DNA of 64,000 nucleotides from Sporosarcina sp. P2 (GCF_002743255.1 NZ_PDYY01000013.1:62001-126000); one strand, 5' to 3'. Shown: positions 7,869 through 15,265, counted from the first letter of the stretch. The notes: generated from the letters alone by a model not told the origin. Numbers and translations: made by a program.

Positions 7869-7956
7869 TAACTCTCACTCCATTCTTTATACAAAGCTTC
7901 CCCGCTGCTGGTACGGTGTTTATTCAACAACTGCTTCCATTTGCTGAACCCTGAAC

Positions 7957-8319
7957 TTATAATTCTTGAATCATTTCTACTCTGTTCCCAAACGGATCTC
8001 TAAATTCAAATCGGTCATAACCTGGAATTGGTACGCCTTCAATGATTTGAATAGTATGTTGTTCTAACACGCCTTTCCAATGTAAGAGATCCTCTACCAG
8101 ATAAGCTAAATGCGCTTTTGTCGTTAAGCGGTTAAAACCGTCTTCTGTGCCTACGTGAACCTCTCTGTCTCCGACTTTCAACCAGAATCCTCCACGACCA
8201 GTAAGTGAATCTGGCTTTTCTACTACTTTCAATCCCAATACATCACAATAAAAATTCTTACCTTCCTCTTCCGCATTTTTCGGAATTGTGATCTGCGCAT
8301 GATGCAATCCAAGAATCAT
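7957..8319 (-). CDS. VOC family protein (glyoxalase/dioxygenase fold)
   Basis: A 120-residue, two-module vicinal-oxygen-chelate protein. GLHHAQITIPKNAEEEGKNF opens the first module with a metal-type His; GREVHVGTE supplies a second candidate ligand and the C-terminus RDPFGNRVEMIQ ends with the expected Glu. Such proteins act on small electrophiles (glyoxalase, bleomycin or fosfomycin resistance, or unknown). The substrate cannot be predicted. ATG at 8319 follows GGGGAGAGG. It is one unit of the small-gene array. Confidence 0.8.
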   Translation of the reverse strand: MILGLHHAQITIPKNAEEEGKNFYCDVLGLKVVEKPDSLTGRGGFWLKVGDREVHVGTEDGFNRLTTKAHLAYLVEDLLHWKGVLEQHTIQIIEGVPIPGYDRFEFRDPFGNRVEMIQEL

Positions 8320-8355
8320 TTACCTCTCCCCCTTTGTATTGAAGACTTTACCTAT

Positions 8356-8398
8356 CAAACAATCCGGCCAAATTACTAGATCGTTCACGCCCCTATAT
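8356..8398 (-). repeat. Intergenic cassette-type element (diverged)
   Basis: Plus strand AAACAATCCGGCCAAATTAC then GATCGTTCACGCCCC. It shares the CAATC.GGCC and GCGCCC-like blocks with other copies. Confidence 0.4.
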
Positions 8399-8684
8399 CA
8401 GATAACCATTTACGAAGTTTTGCTTTAGGGTAATATATTTTATTATTTATAACTACGCGCGGTATGTTTGGATATTCTTGAATCAAGTGTTTCGCATCTT
8501 CTTTGGAAATCCCCATGAAGTAATGAACATTATTTTCCCTTATCAATTCGTGTTCATCATCATCGCTAAAGATTTCGCTGATACTATCTTTAGCATTCGG
8601 ATTTTTAAAATTTTTGAGCCCATCTCCTACAAAATATCCAGCTGCAGCAATTCCTAATCCAATCCAAATCAAATCAAATTCCAT
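8385..8684 (-). CDS. Membrane-anchored protein with putative helix-turn-helix tail
   Basis: A 99-residue protein. One N-terminal membrane helix (FDLIWIGLGIAAAGYFVGDG) is followed by an acidic linker and a soluble tail: YFMGISKEDAKHLIQEYPN then IPRVVINNKIYYPKAKLRKW. The tail looks like the excisionase-like DNA-binding folds (helix, then NG/NNKIYYPKAKL wing). Homologues in Bacillus are often labelled DNA-binding protein; I know of no experimental work. The start at 8684 is chosen because GGGAG lies 8 nt upstream. Confidence 0.65.
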   Translation of the reverse strand: MEFDLIWIGLGIAAAGYFVGDGLKNFKNPNAKDSISEIFSDDDEHELIRENNVHYFMGISKEDAKHLIQEYPNIPRVVINNKIYYPKAKLRKWLSDIGA

Positions 8685-8794
8685 ATCATTATCTCCCAAT
8701 TTTCCAACATACTGTATGTAAGTAAGTGGTCCTTATATAGATCAAACGCAATTCCTTACTATAAAATCGCACTCGATTCTATAGTAATCTCTGA

Positions 8795-9046
8795 TCATAT
8801 AATGATTTCCAATCCACTTCTGTTTTCTGCTACACCAAATTCGATAAAATTATTTTGTGCTTCTTGTAACGACGGCTCGTTAGCTCCGCCAGTATAGTCT
8901 GGATCAGCAAATTGAATGTTATCGTCTTCCCAAAAACAAATACCGCAAATATCGAAAGTGCCGGATGGCTTTTCATCTAATGTTTTATATCCATAACTGG
9001 GACATGTATATTTTCCACCATTCCAACACTTTTTCAGCTTTAACAA
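8795..9046 (-). CDS. CPCC-family cysteine-rich protein, degenerate zinc site
   Basis: An 83-residue protein of the CPCC family: GYKTLDEKPSGTFDICGICF then WEDDNIQFADPDYTGGANEP and LQEAQNNFIEFG. The family is named for an N-terminal CPCCGY, read here as CPSYGY, so two of the metal-type cysteines are gone while the ICGIC pair remains. There is no clear ribosome binding site before the TTG that opens the frame, and it may be decaying. Such proteins are frequent in toxin-immunity and accessory regions; the function is unknown. Confidence 0.6.
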   Translation of the reverse strand: MLKLKKCWNGGKYTCPSYGYKTLDEKPSGTFDICGICFWEDDNIQFADPDYTGGANEPSLQEAQNNFIEFGVAENRSGLEIII

Positions 9047-9096
9047 TCTCGTATGATAATTGACTATAACTATCCTTTTCTATTCAATTGAAGGAG

Positions 9097-9140
9097 TGTT
9101 CAATAATTTGACCCGATCCCCTGTTAAGCAATCGCGTTAC
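9097..9140 (-). repeat. Intergenic cassette-type element
   Basis: Plus strand GTTCAATAATTTGACCCGAT then AAGCAATCGCGTTACG. It resembles the GGCCCGATT...CAATCGCG pattern and lies between the CPCC and PH-domain genes. Confidence 0.45.
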
Positions 9141-9162
9141 GAATATGGAAATGATAGTACCT

Positions 9163-9618
9163 CTACTTTTCATTGAATTCCAAAGAAATCTTGTCTATTT
9201 GTATATTGGGGTTTACAGCTAACAATGAATGTATAAGTTCACTTTCATTTTTGGGAGATATATTTATCACATCATATTTGCCAAAAAGAATATCCAACCT
9301 GTCAACGGATAGAGCAGGCGCTGTAAATGGACTTTTTGTTCTGCTGATTTTTTTGATCTCTTTGATTTGTACTTTACTTTTATACGGACCAAATTTTAAT
9401 TTCAGCAATTCCCCCTCAACCTTATAACCTGTTCCAAACCAAATCCATATTAATAAAGCTAGAATCGATGCACCTATGATATATCCAGGTACACTTTTAT
9501 AAGTGATTATTTGCCAGCCAACAGGTTCTCCACCGAAAATGTAAGTTAAAATCATGAAAAGAATAAAACCCCAAATGATTAAGAAAAACCAAATGTCTTT
9601 CTTGGTTGGAAAATACAA
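9163..9618 (-). CDS. PH-domain (YyaB-like) membrane protein
   Basis: A 151-residue protein: two membrane helices (about residues 8-27 and 44-62), then a bacterial PH-like domain (YKVEGELLKLKFGPYKSKVQ, KEIKKISRTKSPFTAPALSV, DVINISPKNESELIHSL). This arrangement matches the YyaB/DUF1200 PH family of Bacilli, whose function is unknown. TTG at 9618 is preferred (GAGGTGA 5 nt before); a GTG 3 codons upstream overlaps the ribosome binding site. Confidence 0.75.
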   Translation of the reverse strand: MYFPTKKDIWFFLIIWGFILFMILTYIFGGEPVGWQIITYKSVPGYIIGASILALLIWIWFGTGYKVEGELLKLKFGPYKSKVQIKEIKKISRTKSPFTAPALSVDRLDILFGKYDVINISPKNESELIHSLLAVNPNIQIDKISLEFNEK

Positions 9619-9644
9619 TTGAATCACCTCTATTTAGATACCTA

Positions 9645-9672
9645 TTCCATTAAATGGACCGTTAGTTGCACA
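9645..9672 (-). repeat. Intergenic cassette-type element (short)
   Basis: Plus strand CATTAAATGGACCGTTAGT then TGCACAA: the AAATGG.CC block plus a GTTAGTTG-like block, between the PH-domain gene and a 44-residue gene. Confidence 0.4.
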
Positions 9673-9676
9673 AATA

Positions 9677-9811
9677 TTATTGTTTATTTTTGATTTCTTC
9701 CAAAAGAGAAATCATCTTATCATTTTGTTCAATAACTGTTTGATTCTGTTTTCTAATTTTTGCAAAGTCGAATACAAATACTATTAAAACCAAGATTAAA
9801 AAGAATAACAC
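9677..9811 (-). CDS. 44-residue single-TM protein
   Basis: A GTG at 9811 lies 5 nt after GAGGGG and opens 44 codons. A hydrophobic helix (LFFLILVLIVFVFDFA) is followed by a charged amphipathic tail with heptad-like spacing (KIRKQNQTVIEQNDKMISLL). Strong ribosome binding site, start and amphipathic pattern support a real gene. It resembles many holin-sized or regulatory small membrane proteins; function unknown. Confidence 0.6.
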   Translation of the reverse strand: MLFFLILVLIVFVFDFAKIRKQNQTVIEQNDKMISLLEEIKNKQ

Positions 9812-9964
9812 GTTTTCCCCTCATTTCTATACCAGCAATTCATTTTATTTTTCAAAAATCGTGTAGTTGCCCTTTTATACTCGACATCACCTTAAACTCA
9901 TCTACTTTTATTCAATCCCATTAAATTTGTTGATACACAATTTGGACCTCTTGCGAGAAAAAAG

Positions 9965-10231
9965 TTATCCCATAAGATGTGTTATAAAATATAGAAAACC
10001 ATATGACCCTAGCGAACCAATACTAATTACTAAAACCATAACCGCTAAGATTAAAGGTCTGTAATCTGACCTTTCCTTTGAATTAAAGAGGAAAATAAGG
10101 GATACACCTATACTGGCGATAAAAAAGATTAGCCACAAAATATTTAATGTGAAACTTTCAAAATTAATAAGGTAATTAGCTATATACAATAAGTTTATTA
10201 AAAGCAGTATAGTTAAAATCATTTTTTTCAA
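9965..10231 (-). CDS. Small three-TM membrane protein
   Basis: 88 residues, almost entirely hydrophobic: helices near residues 3-22, 29-48 and 62-84, with NSKERSDYRP as the only long polar loop. The TTG at 10231 lies 7 nt after AGGGG; an ATG three codons on is possible. No family recognised. Cassette-type element directly upstream. Confidence 0.55.
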   Translation of the reverse strand: MKKMILTILLLINLLYIANYLINFESFTLNILWLIFFIASIGVSLIFLFNSKERSDYRPLILAVMVLVISIGSLGSYGFLYFITHLMG

Positions 10232-10270
10232 AATAACACCCCTAATCACCTAGATTATCTTTCCAATTCA

Positions 10271-10320
10271 CTCGACAATCTGGCCCGATTGTGGAAAATA
10301 CTTATTTAGTTATCGCGTCT
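10271..10320 (-). repeat. Intergenic cassette-type element
   Basis: Plus strand GACAATCTGGCCCGATTGTG then GAAAATACTTATTTAGTTA and CGCG. CAATC-TGGCCC-GATTG is a clean hairpin and the following TATTTAGTTATCGCG matches the second block of other copies. Confidence 0.6.
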
Positions 10321-10330
10321 ATTTATGGAA

Positions 10331-10549
10331 TTACCAAACGGGTTCATCTATTCCACTTAATTTAATTTTAGAAATAATAAACGGAACAAATAGTAGACTT
10401 AACCATCACAAAGTTAATAACCTTCGCGATTCAACAGAGATGTATTGGCTGTCACCACAATGGAGACAGTCTTTTCCCTTCTTTGAAAATCCAAGAGCGA
10501 TTATGTCTTTGACATTCCACTTGTAATTACAGTTAGTGCAACGTGGCAT
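10331..10549 (-). pseudogene. cxxc_20_cxxc-type zinc ribbon protein with in-frame TGA
   Basis: An ATG at 10549 after GAGGAGGGG opens MPRCTNCNYKWNVKDIIALG, then a second pair CLHCG, matching the TIGR04104 cxxc_20_cxxc zinc-ribbon proteins. The frame meets TGA at 10406 after 47 codons. Read through, it continues WLSLLFVPFIISKIKLSG to TAA at 10331, which is the transmembrane segment these proteins usually have. So either the last third is lost by a nonsense mutation or a soluble 47-residue form is made. Confidence 0.65.
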
Positions 10550-10579
10550 GATTATCCCCTCCTCTTCTTCATTACCCTA

Positions 10580-10632
10580 TATTCAGAAAGTGGCCCGGTT
10601 GCGATATTAGGGCGATTACTCGTGTAGCAAAC
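10580..10632 (-). repeat. Intergenic cassette-type element
   Basis: Plus strand GAAAGTGGCCCGGTTGCGAT then TAGGGCGATTACTCG and TGTAGCAAACAC. It aligns along its length with the copy at 11415-11482. Confidence 0.65.
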
Positions 10633-10636
10633 ACCC

Positions 10637-10822
10637 CTATTTATTGTCAGGTGATTTCGATTTGCCTTTAAAAAATAACACAGAAATTAACATAATTATG
10701 CCTATAATCCCTACTATGAATTCAGCGATGTAAAAGTCAGAATCTCTTATTAAACGAATAAGAAATCCTCCACCAAAGATTATTGTCATACTCATACCAA
10801 GAATTAGAAATGTAGTTTTCAT
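10637..10822 (-). CDS. Small two-TM protein
   Basis: 61 residues with two helices (TTFLILGMSMTIIFGGGFLI and FIVGIIGIIMLISVLFF) joined by RLIRDSDFYIAE, ending in a basic KGKSKSPDNK tail. ATG at 10822 sits after GGAGGGGAAGTA. No known family. Cassette-type elements lie on both sides. Confidence 0.6.
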   Translation of the reverse strand: MKTTFLILGMSMTIIFGGGFLIRLIRDSDFYIAEFIVGIIGIIMLISVLFFKGKSKSPDNK

Positions 10823-10934
10823 TACTTCCCCTCCAAGCATAATTTTTTCGCAAAATGGCTCTATTACTTAATAGGATGCAGGTCTCTTATACAAGAATTG
10901 AGCCCTATTCTTGTATAAAACTTCTTGTATAAAC

Positions 10935-11123
10935 CTATTCACTCGCGATCTTTTCACCATATTTATTTTCCCTAACGTAAAAAACAAAAAGTATTATGAG
11001 AATCACAATTGGAGTTGTACTATGCTCCATTAACTCGAAGTACGGCAATATTAAAGACAGAAGTATGAATGTTGTCGCTACCAATCGTATGATAATAAGG
11101 TTTTTAGGATGTTTTTTTATTAT
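10935..11123 (-). CDS. Small two-TM protein without canonical start
   Basis: The reading frame encodes IIKKHPKNLIIIRLVATTFI, a second helix and ENKYGEKIASE. AAGGGGAG lies 10 nt before an ATA (11123) where the protein logically starts; the only in-frame ATG/GTG/TTG is a TTG at 11189 inside the repeat element, with no ribosome binding site. The gene may use a rare ATA start or may have lost its ATG. Function unknown. Confidence 0.4.
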   Translation of the reverse strand: MIKKHPKNLIIIRLVATTFILLSLILPYFELMEHSTTPIVILIILFVFYVRENKYGEKIASE

Positions 11124-11149
11124 CGAACTTACTCTCCCCTTTTCTAAAA

Positions 11150-11205
11150 AAATGGCGCTATTGTGGAAAGGACGCAACTCCTTCTTCAAGAATTGCGCCC
11201 GATAA
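11150..11205 (-). repeat. Intergenic cassette-type element
   Basis: Minus strand TTATCGGGCGCAATTCTTGA, a spacer GAAGGAGTTGCG, then CCTTTCCACAATAGCGCC. It aligns closely with the copy at 22332-22395, 11 kb away. Confidence 0.7.
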
Positions 11206-11215
11206 TCGAATACGG

Positions 11216-11383
11216 CTATCTTTTTCTATTCATTTGCCAAGCTGTCATGGATGCCGAGAACATCAACAAACCTCCTCCAAAATTCATTATTCTATTACCC
11301 GTGTCGCCCAAACTATTAATTGTCAAGGAAACCATAAATACCCCAATTACCATTGCGAAAACTATTAATACCTTTTTCCACAC
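11216..11383 (-). CDS. 55-residue two-TM protein
   Basis: GTG at 11383 lies after TTAGGGGGGATTGGC and opens 55 codons: WKKVLIVFAMVIGVFMVS, a short loop NSLGDTGNRIMN, then FGGGLLMFSASMTAW and a basic MNRKR end. Good ribosome binding site, hydrophobic pattern and elements at both ends support a real unit. Function unknown. Confidence 0.6.
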   Translation of the reverse strand: MWKKVLIVFAMVIGVFMVSLTINSLGDTGNRIMNFGGGLLMFSASMTAWQMNRKR

Positions 11384-11414
11384 GCCAATCCCCCCTAATA
11401 TTTACATCAGTATG

Positions 11415-11482
11415 CTGCAAATTGGCCCGATTGCGATTTAGTCGCGATCACTTGTGCAACAATCGCGCCCGATTGTGGAAGT
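11415..11482 (-). repeat. Intergenic cassette-type element (best copy)
   Basis: Plus strand: CAAATTGGCCCGATTGCGAT, TTAGTCGCGATCACTTGTG, CAACAATCGCGCCCGATTGT, GGAAG. CAATCG...CGATTG and GCGA...TCGC form two nested or adjacent hairpins. This is the longest, most symmetrical copy and can serve as the reference. Confidence 0.75.
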
Positions 11483-11483
11483 A

Positions 11484-12305
11484 TTATTCGATAATAATAT
11501 TCCCTGCATATTCGGCGTTACCTTTATCCGTAAGAAGCTTCACGACAATAATGTATTCTCCTTCTTCTTCCGGCAAATTAAAGAATTTATCTTTAACTGG
11601 TAAATTCATTTTTTCGTCGTTATGGTGCGCATAAACACGCAGATCCTCAATTTCAAAGTTATGATGATCAAATGATATCTCCATTTGCTCGCCAGAATCA
11701 TGGTTTAATGGCTCTAGCCCGTTTTTAAAAAAAGACATATCATCTGTTTCTACTGTGTATTCTCGCCATTCTGCTTTATATGATTCTAACTCTTCTTTAT
11801 CTGCCTCATCTGAATTGTTATCAAGTGAAACCCTAGGAGGATAAGGGTTATCATCTCTTTCCCGAATATCAAAATTTCCTACATATTCCGTGTTTCCACT
11901 ATCAGCTTCAAGCTTCACAACAATAAGATAATTGCCTTCTTCTTTCGGCATCTCAAAAACTTGATTATCAACTGGAAGTTCCGTTTTTTCGCCATCTTGT
12001 TTTACATAAATATTTATATTATCAATCCTTATATCCCCGTTATCAAATCTTATATCCATCTTTTGTCCAGAATAATAATGTAATGGCTCTTGTTCTTTTG
12101 CAAGGGAATCAATGTCATCTGTTTTTTTCGTATACTTCTTGTCGGAATCCCAATTTATATTCGCAGTCTCCAATTCTCCTTTAACAAAATCAAGCTGACT
12201 CTCAATGAAGGCGTTAGGAGGGTTAAAATCATAATCTTCACCTATACATCCCGTAAGTAAAAAAACAAAAAACAAACTTATAGAAATCATTAATTTCCGC
12301 TTCAT
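11484..12305 (-). CDS. Lipoprotein with two tandem copies of one beta-rich domain
   Basis: A 273-residue exported lipoprotein. The signal peptide SISLFFVFLLTGC has a lipobox Cys at residue 20. The mature part repeats itself. Residues about 72-150 (PLHYYSGQKMDIRFDNGDIR, ELPVDNQVFEMPKEEGNYLI, SGNTEYVGNFDI) and about 195-273 (PLNHDSGEQMEISFDHHNFE, NLPVKDKFFNLPEEEGEYII, KGNAEYAGNIII) are clear copies, so the gene arose by internal duplication. Function unknown; the domain looks like an Ig/beta-sandwich surface module. ATG at 12305 is used since the longer frame runs into a repeat element. Confidence 0.75.
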   Translation of the reverse strand: MKRKLMISISLFFVFLLTGCIGEDYDFNPPNAFIESQLDFVKGELETANINWDSDKKYTKKTDDIDSLAKEQEPLHYYSGQKMDIRFDNGDIRIDNINIYVKQDGEKTELPVDNQVFEMPKEEGNYLIVVKLEADSGNTEYVGNFDIRERDDNPYPPRVSLDNNSDEADKEELESYKAEWREYTVETDDMSFFKNGLEPLNHDSGEQMEISFDHHNFEIEDLRVYAHHNDEKMNLPVKDKFFNLPEEEGEYIIVVKLLTDKGNAEYAGNIIIE

Positions 12306-12332
12306 ATTAAAAACACTACCTCCCCTTTTTAT

Positions 12333-12395
12333 TCCACTAAATGGCCCTATTGAGGCATAATTCTTATTCAACAACTGCTCGCGTTCGTTGAAGTA
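12333..12395 (-). repeat. Intergenic cassette-type element
   Basis: Minus strand CGAACGCGAGCAGTTGTTGA, ATAAGAATTATGCC, then TCAATAGGGCCATTTAGTGG. The AATAGGGCCATTT end matches the other copies. Confidence 0.55.
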
Positions 12396-12409
12396 CACAC
12401 TTTCCAAAA

Positions 12410-12577
12410 TCATTTATTTTCCTTTGGTTTTTTAATACTGAAGTATGCTCCTAAAATTAAACCTACCGCTGACAATCCATAGATCACAGATTTACTATCC
12501 GTATGAATATTTAAACTAGATGTAACCACAGCCAATATAATTGAAATCAATATGAGTAAATAGAATGTAGATTTCAT
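12410..12577 (-). CDS. Small two-TM protein
   Basis: 55 residues: helices STFYLLILISIILAVVTS and VIYGLSAVGLILGAYFSI, basic KKPKENK tail. ATG at 12577 follows AAAGGTTGTGAG (weak site). The array's tiny membrane proteins share this two-helix, basic-tail layout. A diverged element lies at about 12636-12665. Confidence 0.55.
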   Translation of the reverse strand: MKSTFYLLILISIILAVVTSSLNIHTDSKSVIYGLSAVGLILGAYFSIKKPKENK

Positions 12578-12735
12578 TTTCTCACAACCTTTGTCTGCTA
12601 AAATTTGCAATCTCTAAAAAAGCCCTAACTATATTAAATTGGCCGGTTCCTTGTATAAGTTGTATGATAATCACATCCTTTTCTAGCTCATCAAATTCAT
12701 ATCAAAAGCACAGCCACTTCACAACAACATCTACT

Positions 12736-13125
12736 TCACATTTCCTTAAACTGATTTGACACATGAACCAGAACATACTTTTTCGTCCACATTTGCGTCG
12801 TAACGAGCAAGGTCTCACCTTCTTTTTCAAAGAAAAGGCCTGAACCCTCTTTTGCTTTAAATGCCCACCCTTTGGAGCCAATCATTTCTTTAATCGTTTC
12901 ATCAGCTATTGAAATACCTTTGTTCTGGCTTCTTGTGATATACCACGCGGAGTCTTCATCCGTAGCGACTTCTACAATCTTTTGATCAGAATCATTCAAT
13001 TGTCTGATGACTTCTTTCGCCGATAGATTTTCTATTGGTAGAGAAGGATAATAGGATTTATTTACAACAATCCACACAGACACCATAACTACAAGTACCG
13101 CCACGATCATGCCAATCCATTTCAC
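12736..13125 (-). CDS. Membrane-anchored protein of unknown function
   Basis: 129 residues with one N-terminal signal-anchor helix (GMIVAVLVVMVSVWIVVN) and a soluble outer domain (ENLSAKEVIRQLNDSDQKIV, EDSAWYITRSQNKGI, LLVTTQMWTKKYVLVHV). GTG at 13125 lies 5 nt after GGGTGAG. No named family recognised. It is followed by no clear repeat element, unlike its neighbours. Confidence 0.6.
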   Translation of the reverse strand: MKWIGMIVAVLVVMVSVWIVVNKSYYPSLPIENLSAKEVIRQLNDSDQKIVEVATDEDSAWYITRSQNKGISIADETIKEMIGSKGWAFKAKEGSGLFFEKEGETLLVTTQMWTKKYVLVHVSNQFKEM

Positions 13126-13207
13126 ACGCGCTCACCCATTCCCACAAACTGTCGATACACATACACCACGCTGTGTCATTCACTTCTTCCCAACTGAAGC
13201 TCTAGTC

Positions 13208-13447
13208 TCAACCATCTTGCTCCGACTTTTCCCGTTCCTCTCGTTCAAAAATATATCTCTCGTATGCAGCCTTCACGCCATCGTACGCATCGACTGGGAC
13301 GGTATGTTGATGTATTTCCTTCAACAACCAAAACGACCTGAAAATCACTCCGACGATGATGGTAGCTAACATATACCAACCTATAGGTCCCGTAAACGCC
13401 AAAATTCCTAAAACCCCCGCCATCAAAATACACCCTACCAACTTCAT
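13208..13447 (-). CDS. Small two-TM protein with charged C-terminus
   Basis: 79 residues: MKLVGCILMAGVLGILAF and GWYMLATIIVGVIFRSFWLL helices, then a long charged tail (VKAAYERYIFEREEREKSEQ). ATG at 13447 lies 7 nt after GAGGAG; an upstream frame extension lacks a site. Possibly co-transcribed with the lipoprotein gene before it. Function unknown. Confidence 0.6.
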   Translation of the reverse strand: MKLVGCILMAGVLGILAFTGPIGWYMLATIIVGVIFRSFWLLKEIHQHTVPVDAYDGVKAAYERYIFEREEREKSEQDG

Positions 13448-13509
13448 ACCATCTCTCCTCGTACGTAACATGTGGCGACAGATTTGCCGCCACTATGATT
13501 TCTTCTGTT

Positions 13510-13920
13510 TCATAATCCAATCAACTTGAAATATGTTTCTTCATCATTTTTAAAGATTTGCATATATTCATACGTCCGATCCAATGTAATGTTGTATAAC
13601 TTATACTCGTCTTCTGTCGGGTCATCATTCTCCTGCAAGTATATCTGGATAGAGTCCTCATCCGTTTTAATCTCCACATCGCCAAATCCTTTGCCACTTT
13701 CCAGGAAGTCTCTATTTAAATACAAATATCGTTTTACTTCTGTTTCATTGAACATATAGATGCCATTTCCCTCAGGATCATCAGAGGTTTCTATACCGTC
13801 AATGAAACTTTTCACATCTGCATTCACTTGATCGATGGTCACTTCAGAATAGGATAATTGCTTCTCGCCACACCCTACCAACACGCCCACAACCATCAGC
13901 AACACGAATAATTTCCTCAT
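13510..13920 (-). CDS. Small lipoprotein of unknown function
   Basis: 136 residues with a short lipoprotein signal (KLFVLLMVVGVLVGCG, Cys near 17) and an acidic domain rich in Asp/Glu (EDSIQIYLQENDDPTEDEYK). It should be anchored outside the membrane. ATG at 13920 has AAAGGTGA upstream. The protein is strongly acidic and aromatic; no family recognised. It is upstream of the two-TM protein gene with a 62-bp gap. Confidence 0.6.
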   Translation of the reverse strand: MRKLFVLLMVVGVLVGCGEKQLSYSEVTIDQVNADVKSFIDGIETSDDPEGNGIYMFNETEVKRYLYLNRDFLESGKGFGDVEIKTDEDSIQIYLQENDDPTEDEYKLYNITLDRTYEYMQIFKNDEETYFKLIGL

Positions 13921-14148
13921 TTTATATACGTCACCTTTCAATTTAATTCCATAAGCATTGCATAAACACTTCCAATGAATATACCACCACTTCCAAATAT
14001 TACATACCGGTTATGTACTATTCTACAATAAAAATTAGCGATATATGCAATAATTCACAATTGTTCATACGTATATGATAAAATGGAATAGAGTCACATT
14101 CTCTTTCTTAAAAAGAACACTATTGTTTAGTATAAGGAGGAATTGCAA

Positions 14149-14328
14149 ATGACTAAAGATGACAGACAAGAGATTATCAGAAAGAATGAAATGCGGTCGA
14201 AGGAAATTTCCAAAATGATTGGCGAAGGCGGAATCGGTGCGGAAAAGTATTATGATATTAGGAAAAAAACGTCTACTGAAGATACTCCAGAAGAACAGAA
14301 AGAGAATGTATCTGACGACAATAAATAA
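14149..14328 (+). CDS. Small soluble charged protein
   Basis: 59 residues, fully charged and soluble: RKNEMRSKEISKMIGEGGIG, then AEKYYDI and a disordered acidic tail. AAGGAGG lies 8 nt before the ATG at 14149; an in-frame TTG two codons earlier overlaps the site. One of very few plus-strand genes here, with its own strong terminator. Similar small proteins occur in Bacilli without assigned function. Confidence 0.65.
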   Translation: MTKDDRQEIIRKNEMRSKEISKMIGEGGIGAEKYYDIRKKTSTEDTPEEQKENVSDDNK

Positions 14329-14363
14329 TCTTGTTGCATACTGCACGATTCCATAGTACAACC

Positions 14364-14401
14364 AACGCGCCGCTTTCCTATTTCAAGGAAAGTAGCGCGT
14401 T
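14364..14401 (+). terminator. Terminator of the 59-residue protein gene
   Basis: AACGCGCCGCTTTCC pairs with GGAAAGTAGCGCGTT (one bulge), followed by ATTTTG on the plus strand. Confidence 0.8.
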
Positions 14402-14543
14402 ATTTTGCGTGAACACAAAGAAGACTTCCGTAGGGCACTACCGTGTACGATATGTGAAGAGAAAACGCGAAAACGTAACCCAATTAACAATTCATTTAGC
14501 GTATGATTTGCAACCGAATTGACAGTAGAAAAAGCAAGAAAAA

Positions 14544-14571
14544 AATGCTTAGGCATAGAAGCCTGAGCATT
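14544..14571 (-). terminator. Terminator of the Lcl-like protein gene
   Basis: AATGCTCAGGC/GCCTAAGCATT stem with a 6-nt loop, then TTTTTTCTTG on the minus strand. Confidence 0.8.
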
Positions 14572-14577
14572 TCTTTA

Positions 14578-14610
14578 TTCAACAATCGTACCTGATTGTT
14601 GCACAGTCTC
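14578..14610 (-). repeat. Intergenic cassette-type element (short)
   Basis: Plus strand TATTCAACAATCGTACCTGA then TTGTTGCACAGTC; CAATCGTACCTGATTG is the usual hairpin core. Confidence 0.5.
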
Positions 14611-14629
14611 TAGTATTTATAATACAAAG

Positions 14630-15076
14630 TTACCCTCCCGTAGGAGCGACACAAATAACTTGAACCTTACATTTTTTTAGATTTGATTTTCTTACAATCT
14701 TGATTTGCCCGCCGTTACATGGCGCAATGCGAACAATAATGGGCTGCCCATTTTCATCTCTGCTCCAAACTAATGTAGGACATTTTTTTAATTTGCCTGC
14801 ATCATCGATATATGTGAACCGATGAGCCAGTAGTTCCAGTTCGCTTAGAGTAGCGATACGAAAAGGATCCCCTAGACTATGACAATATTCAACTGCCTGG
14901 CGAAAATATCTGTTTATTTGAGTGTAATTATAAGCTATATTAGTAACACCATCATAACCCTCTGAGGCAATCCAACTTCTGATTTGTTGACATTGACTTC
15001 CTTCACACCGGGTTAATTGTTGTGGACATTTCTTTTTACACTTACAACGGCAACCTGTTTTTTTCTTTTTGCACAT
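14630..15076 (-). CDS. Cys/Lys-rich head plus Lcl/DUF1566-like domain
   Basis: 148 residues. The first 30 are extraordinarily basic and cysteine-rich (CKKKKTGCRCKCKKKCPQQL). The rest reads AVEYCHSLGDPFRIATLSEL, ELLAHRF and TLVWSRDENGQPIIVRIAPC, which follows the layout of DUF1566/Lcl C-type-lectin-like domains (A.eYC..lg..WRLPT..EL......yWSs). That assignment is mine, by pattern, with the usual WRLPT read as FRIAT. No signal peptide. The head could bind metal or nucleic acid. No neighbour suggests a role. Confidence 0.5.
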   Translation of the reverse strand: MCKKKKTGCRCKCKKKCPQQLTRCEGSQCQQIRSWIASEGYDGVTNIAYNYTQINRYFRQAVEYCHSLGDPFRIATLSELELLAHRFTYIDDAGKLKKCPTLVWSRDENGQPIIVRIAPCNGGQIKIVRKSNLKKCKVQVICVAPTGG

Positions 15077-15189
15077 ACTATTTCACCCCCTACAATTACG
15101 ATATTCATAAAGGTAGATAAGGGATTGTATGTATATATCAGAAAGTGCAAAACAAATAATTAGAACGCTAATACAAATGTTTTCACAAA

Positions 15190-15255
15190 AATTGACCCTC
15201 ATACTGAATATGCGGGCGCTAAATCTTATTACGGAATCGTGCCCGATTGTAGAAG
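15190..15255 (-). repeat. Intergenic cassette-type element
   Basis: Minus strand TCTACAATCGGGCACGATTC, CGTAATAAGATTTAGCGCCC, then CATATTCAGTATGAGGGTCAA. CAATCGGGCACGATT is the shared core; the far end is diverged. Confidence 0.6.
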
Positions 15256-15265
15256 TCTTTTTTAT

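Noticed and set aside
11163..11441. Plus-strand frames over 11163-11634
   Set aside because: Antisense to a 55-residue minus-strand gene with a strong ribosome binding site and to the duplicated lipoprotein gene.
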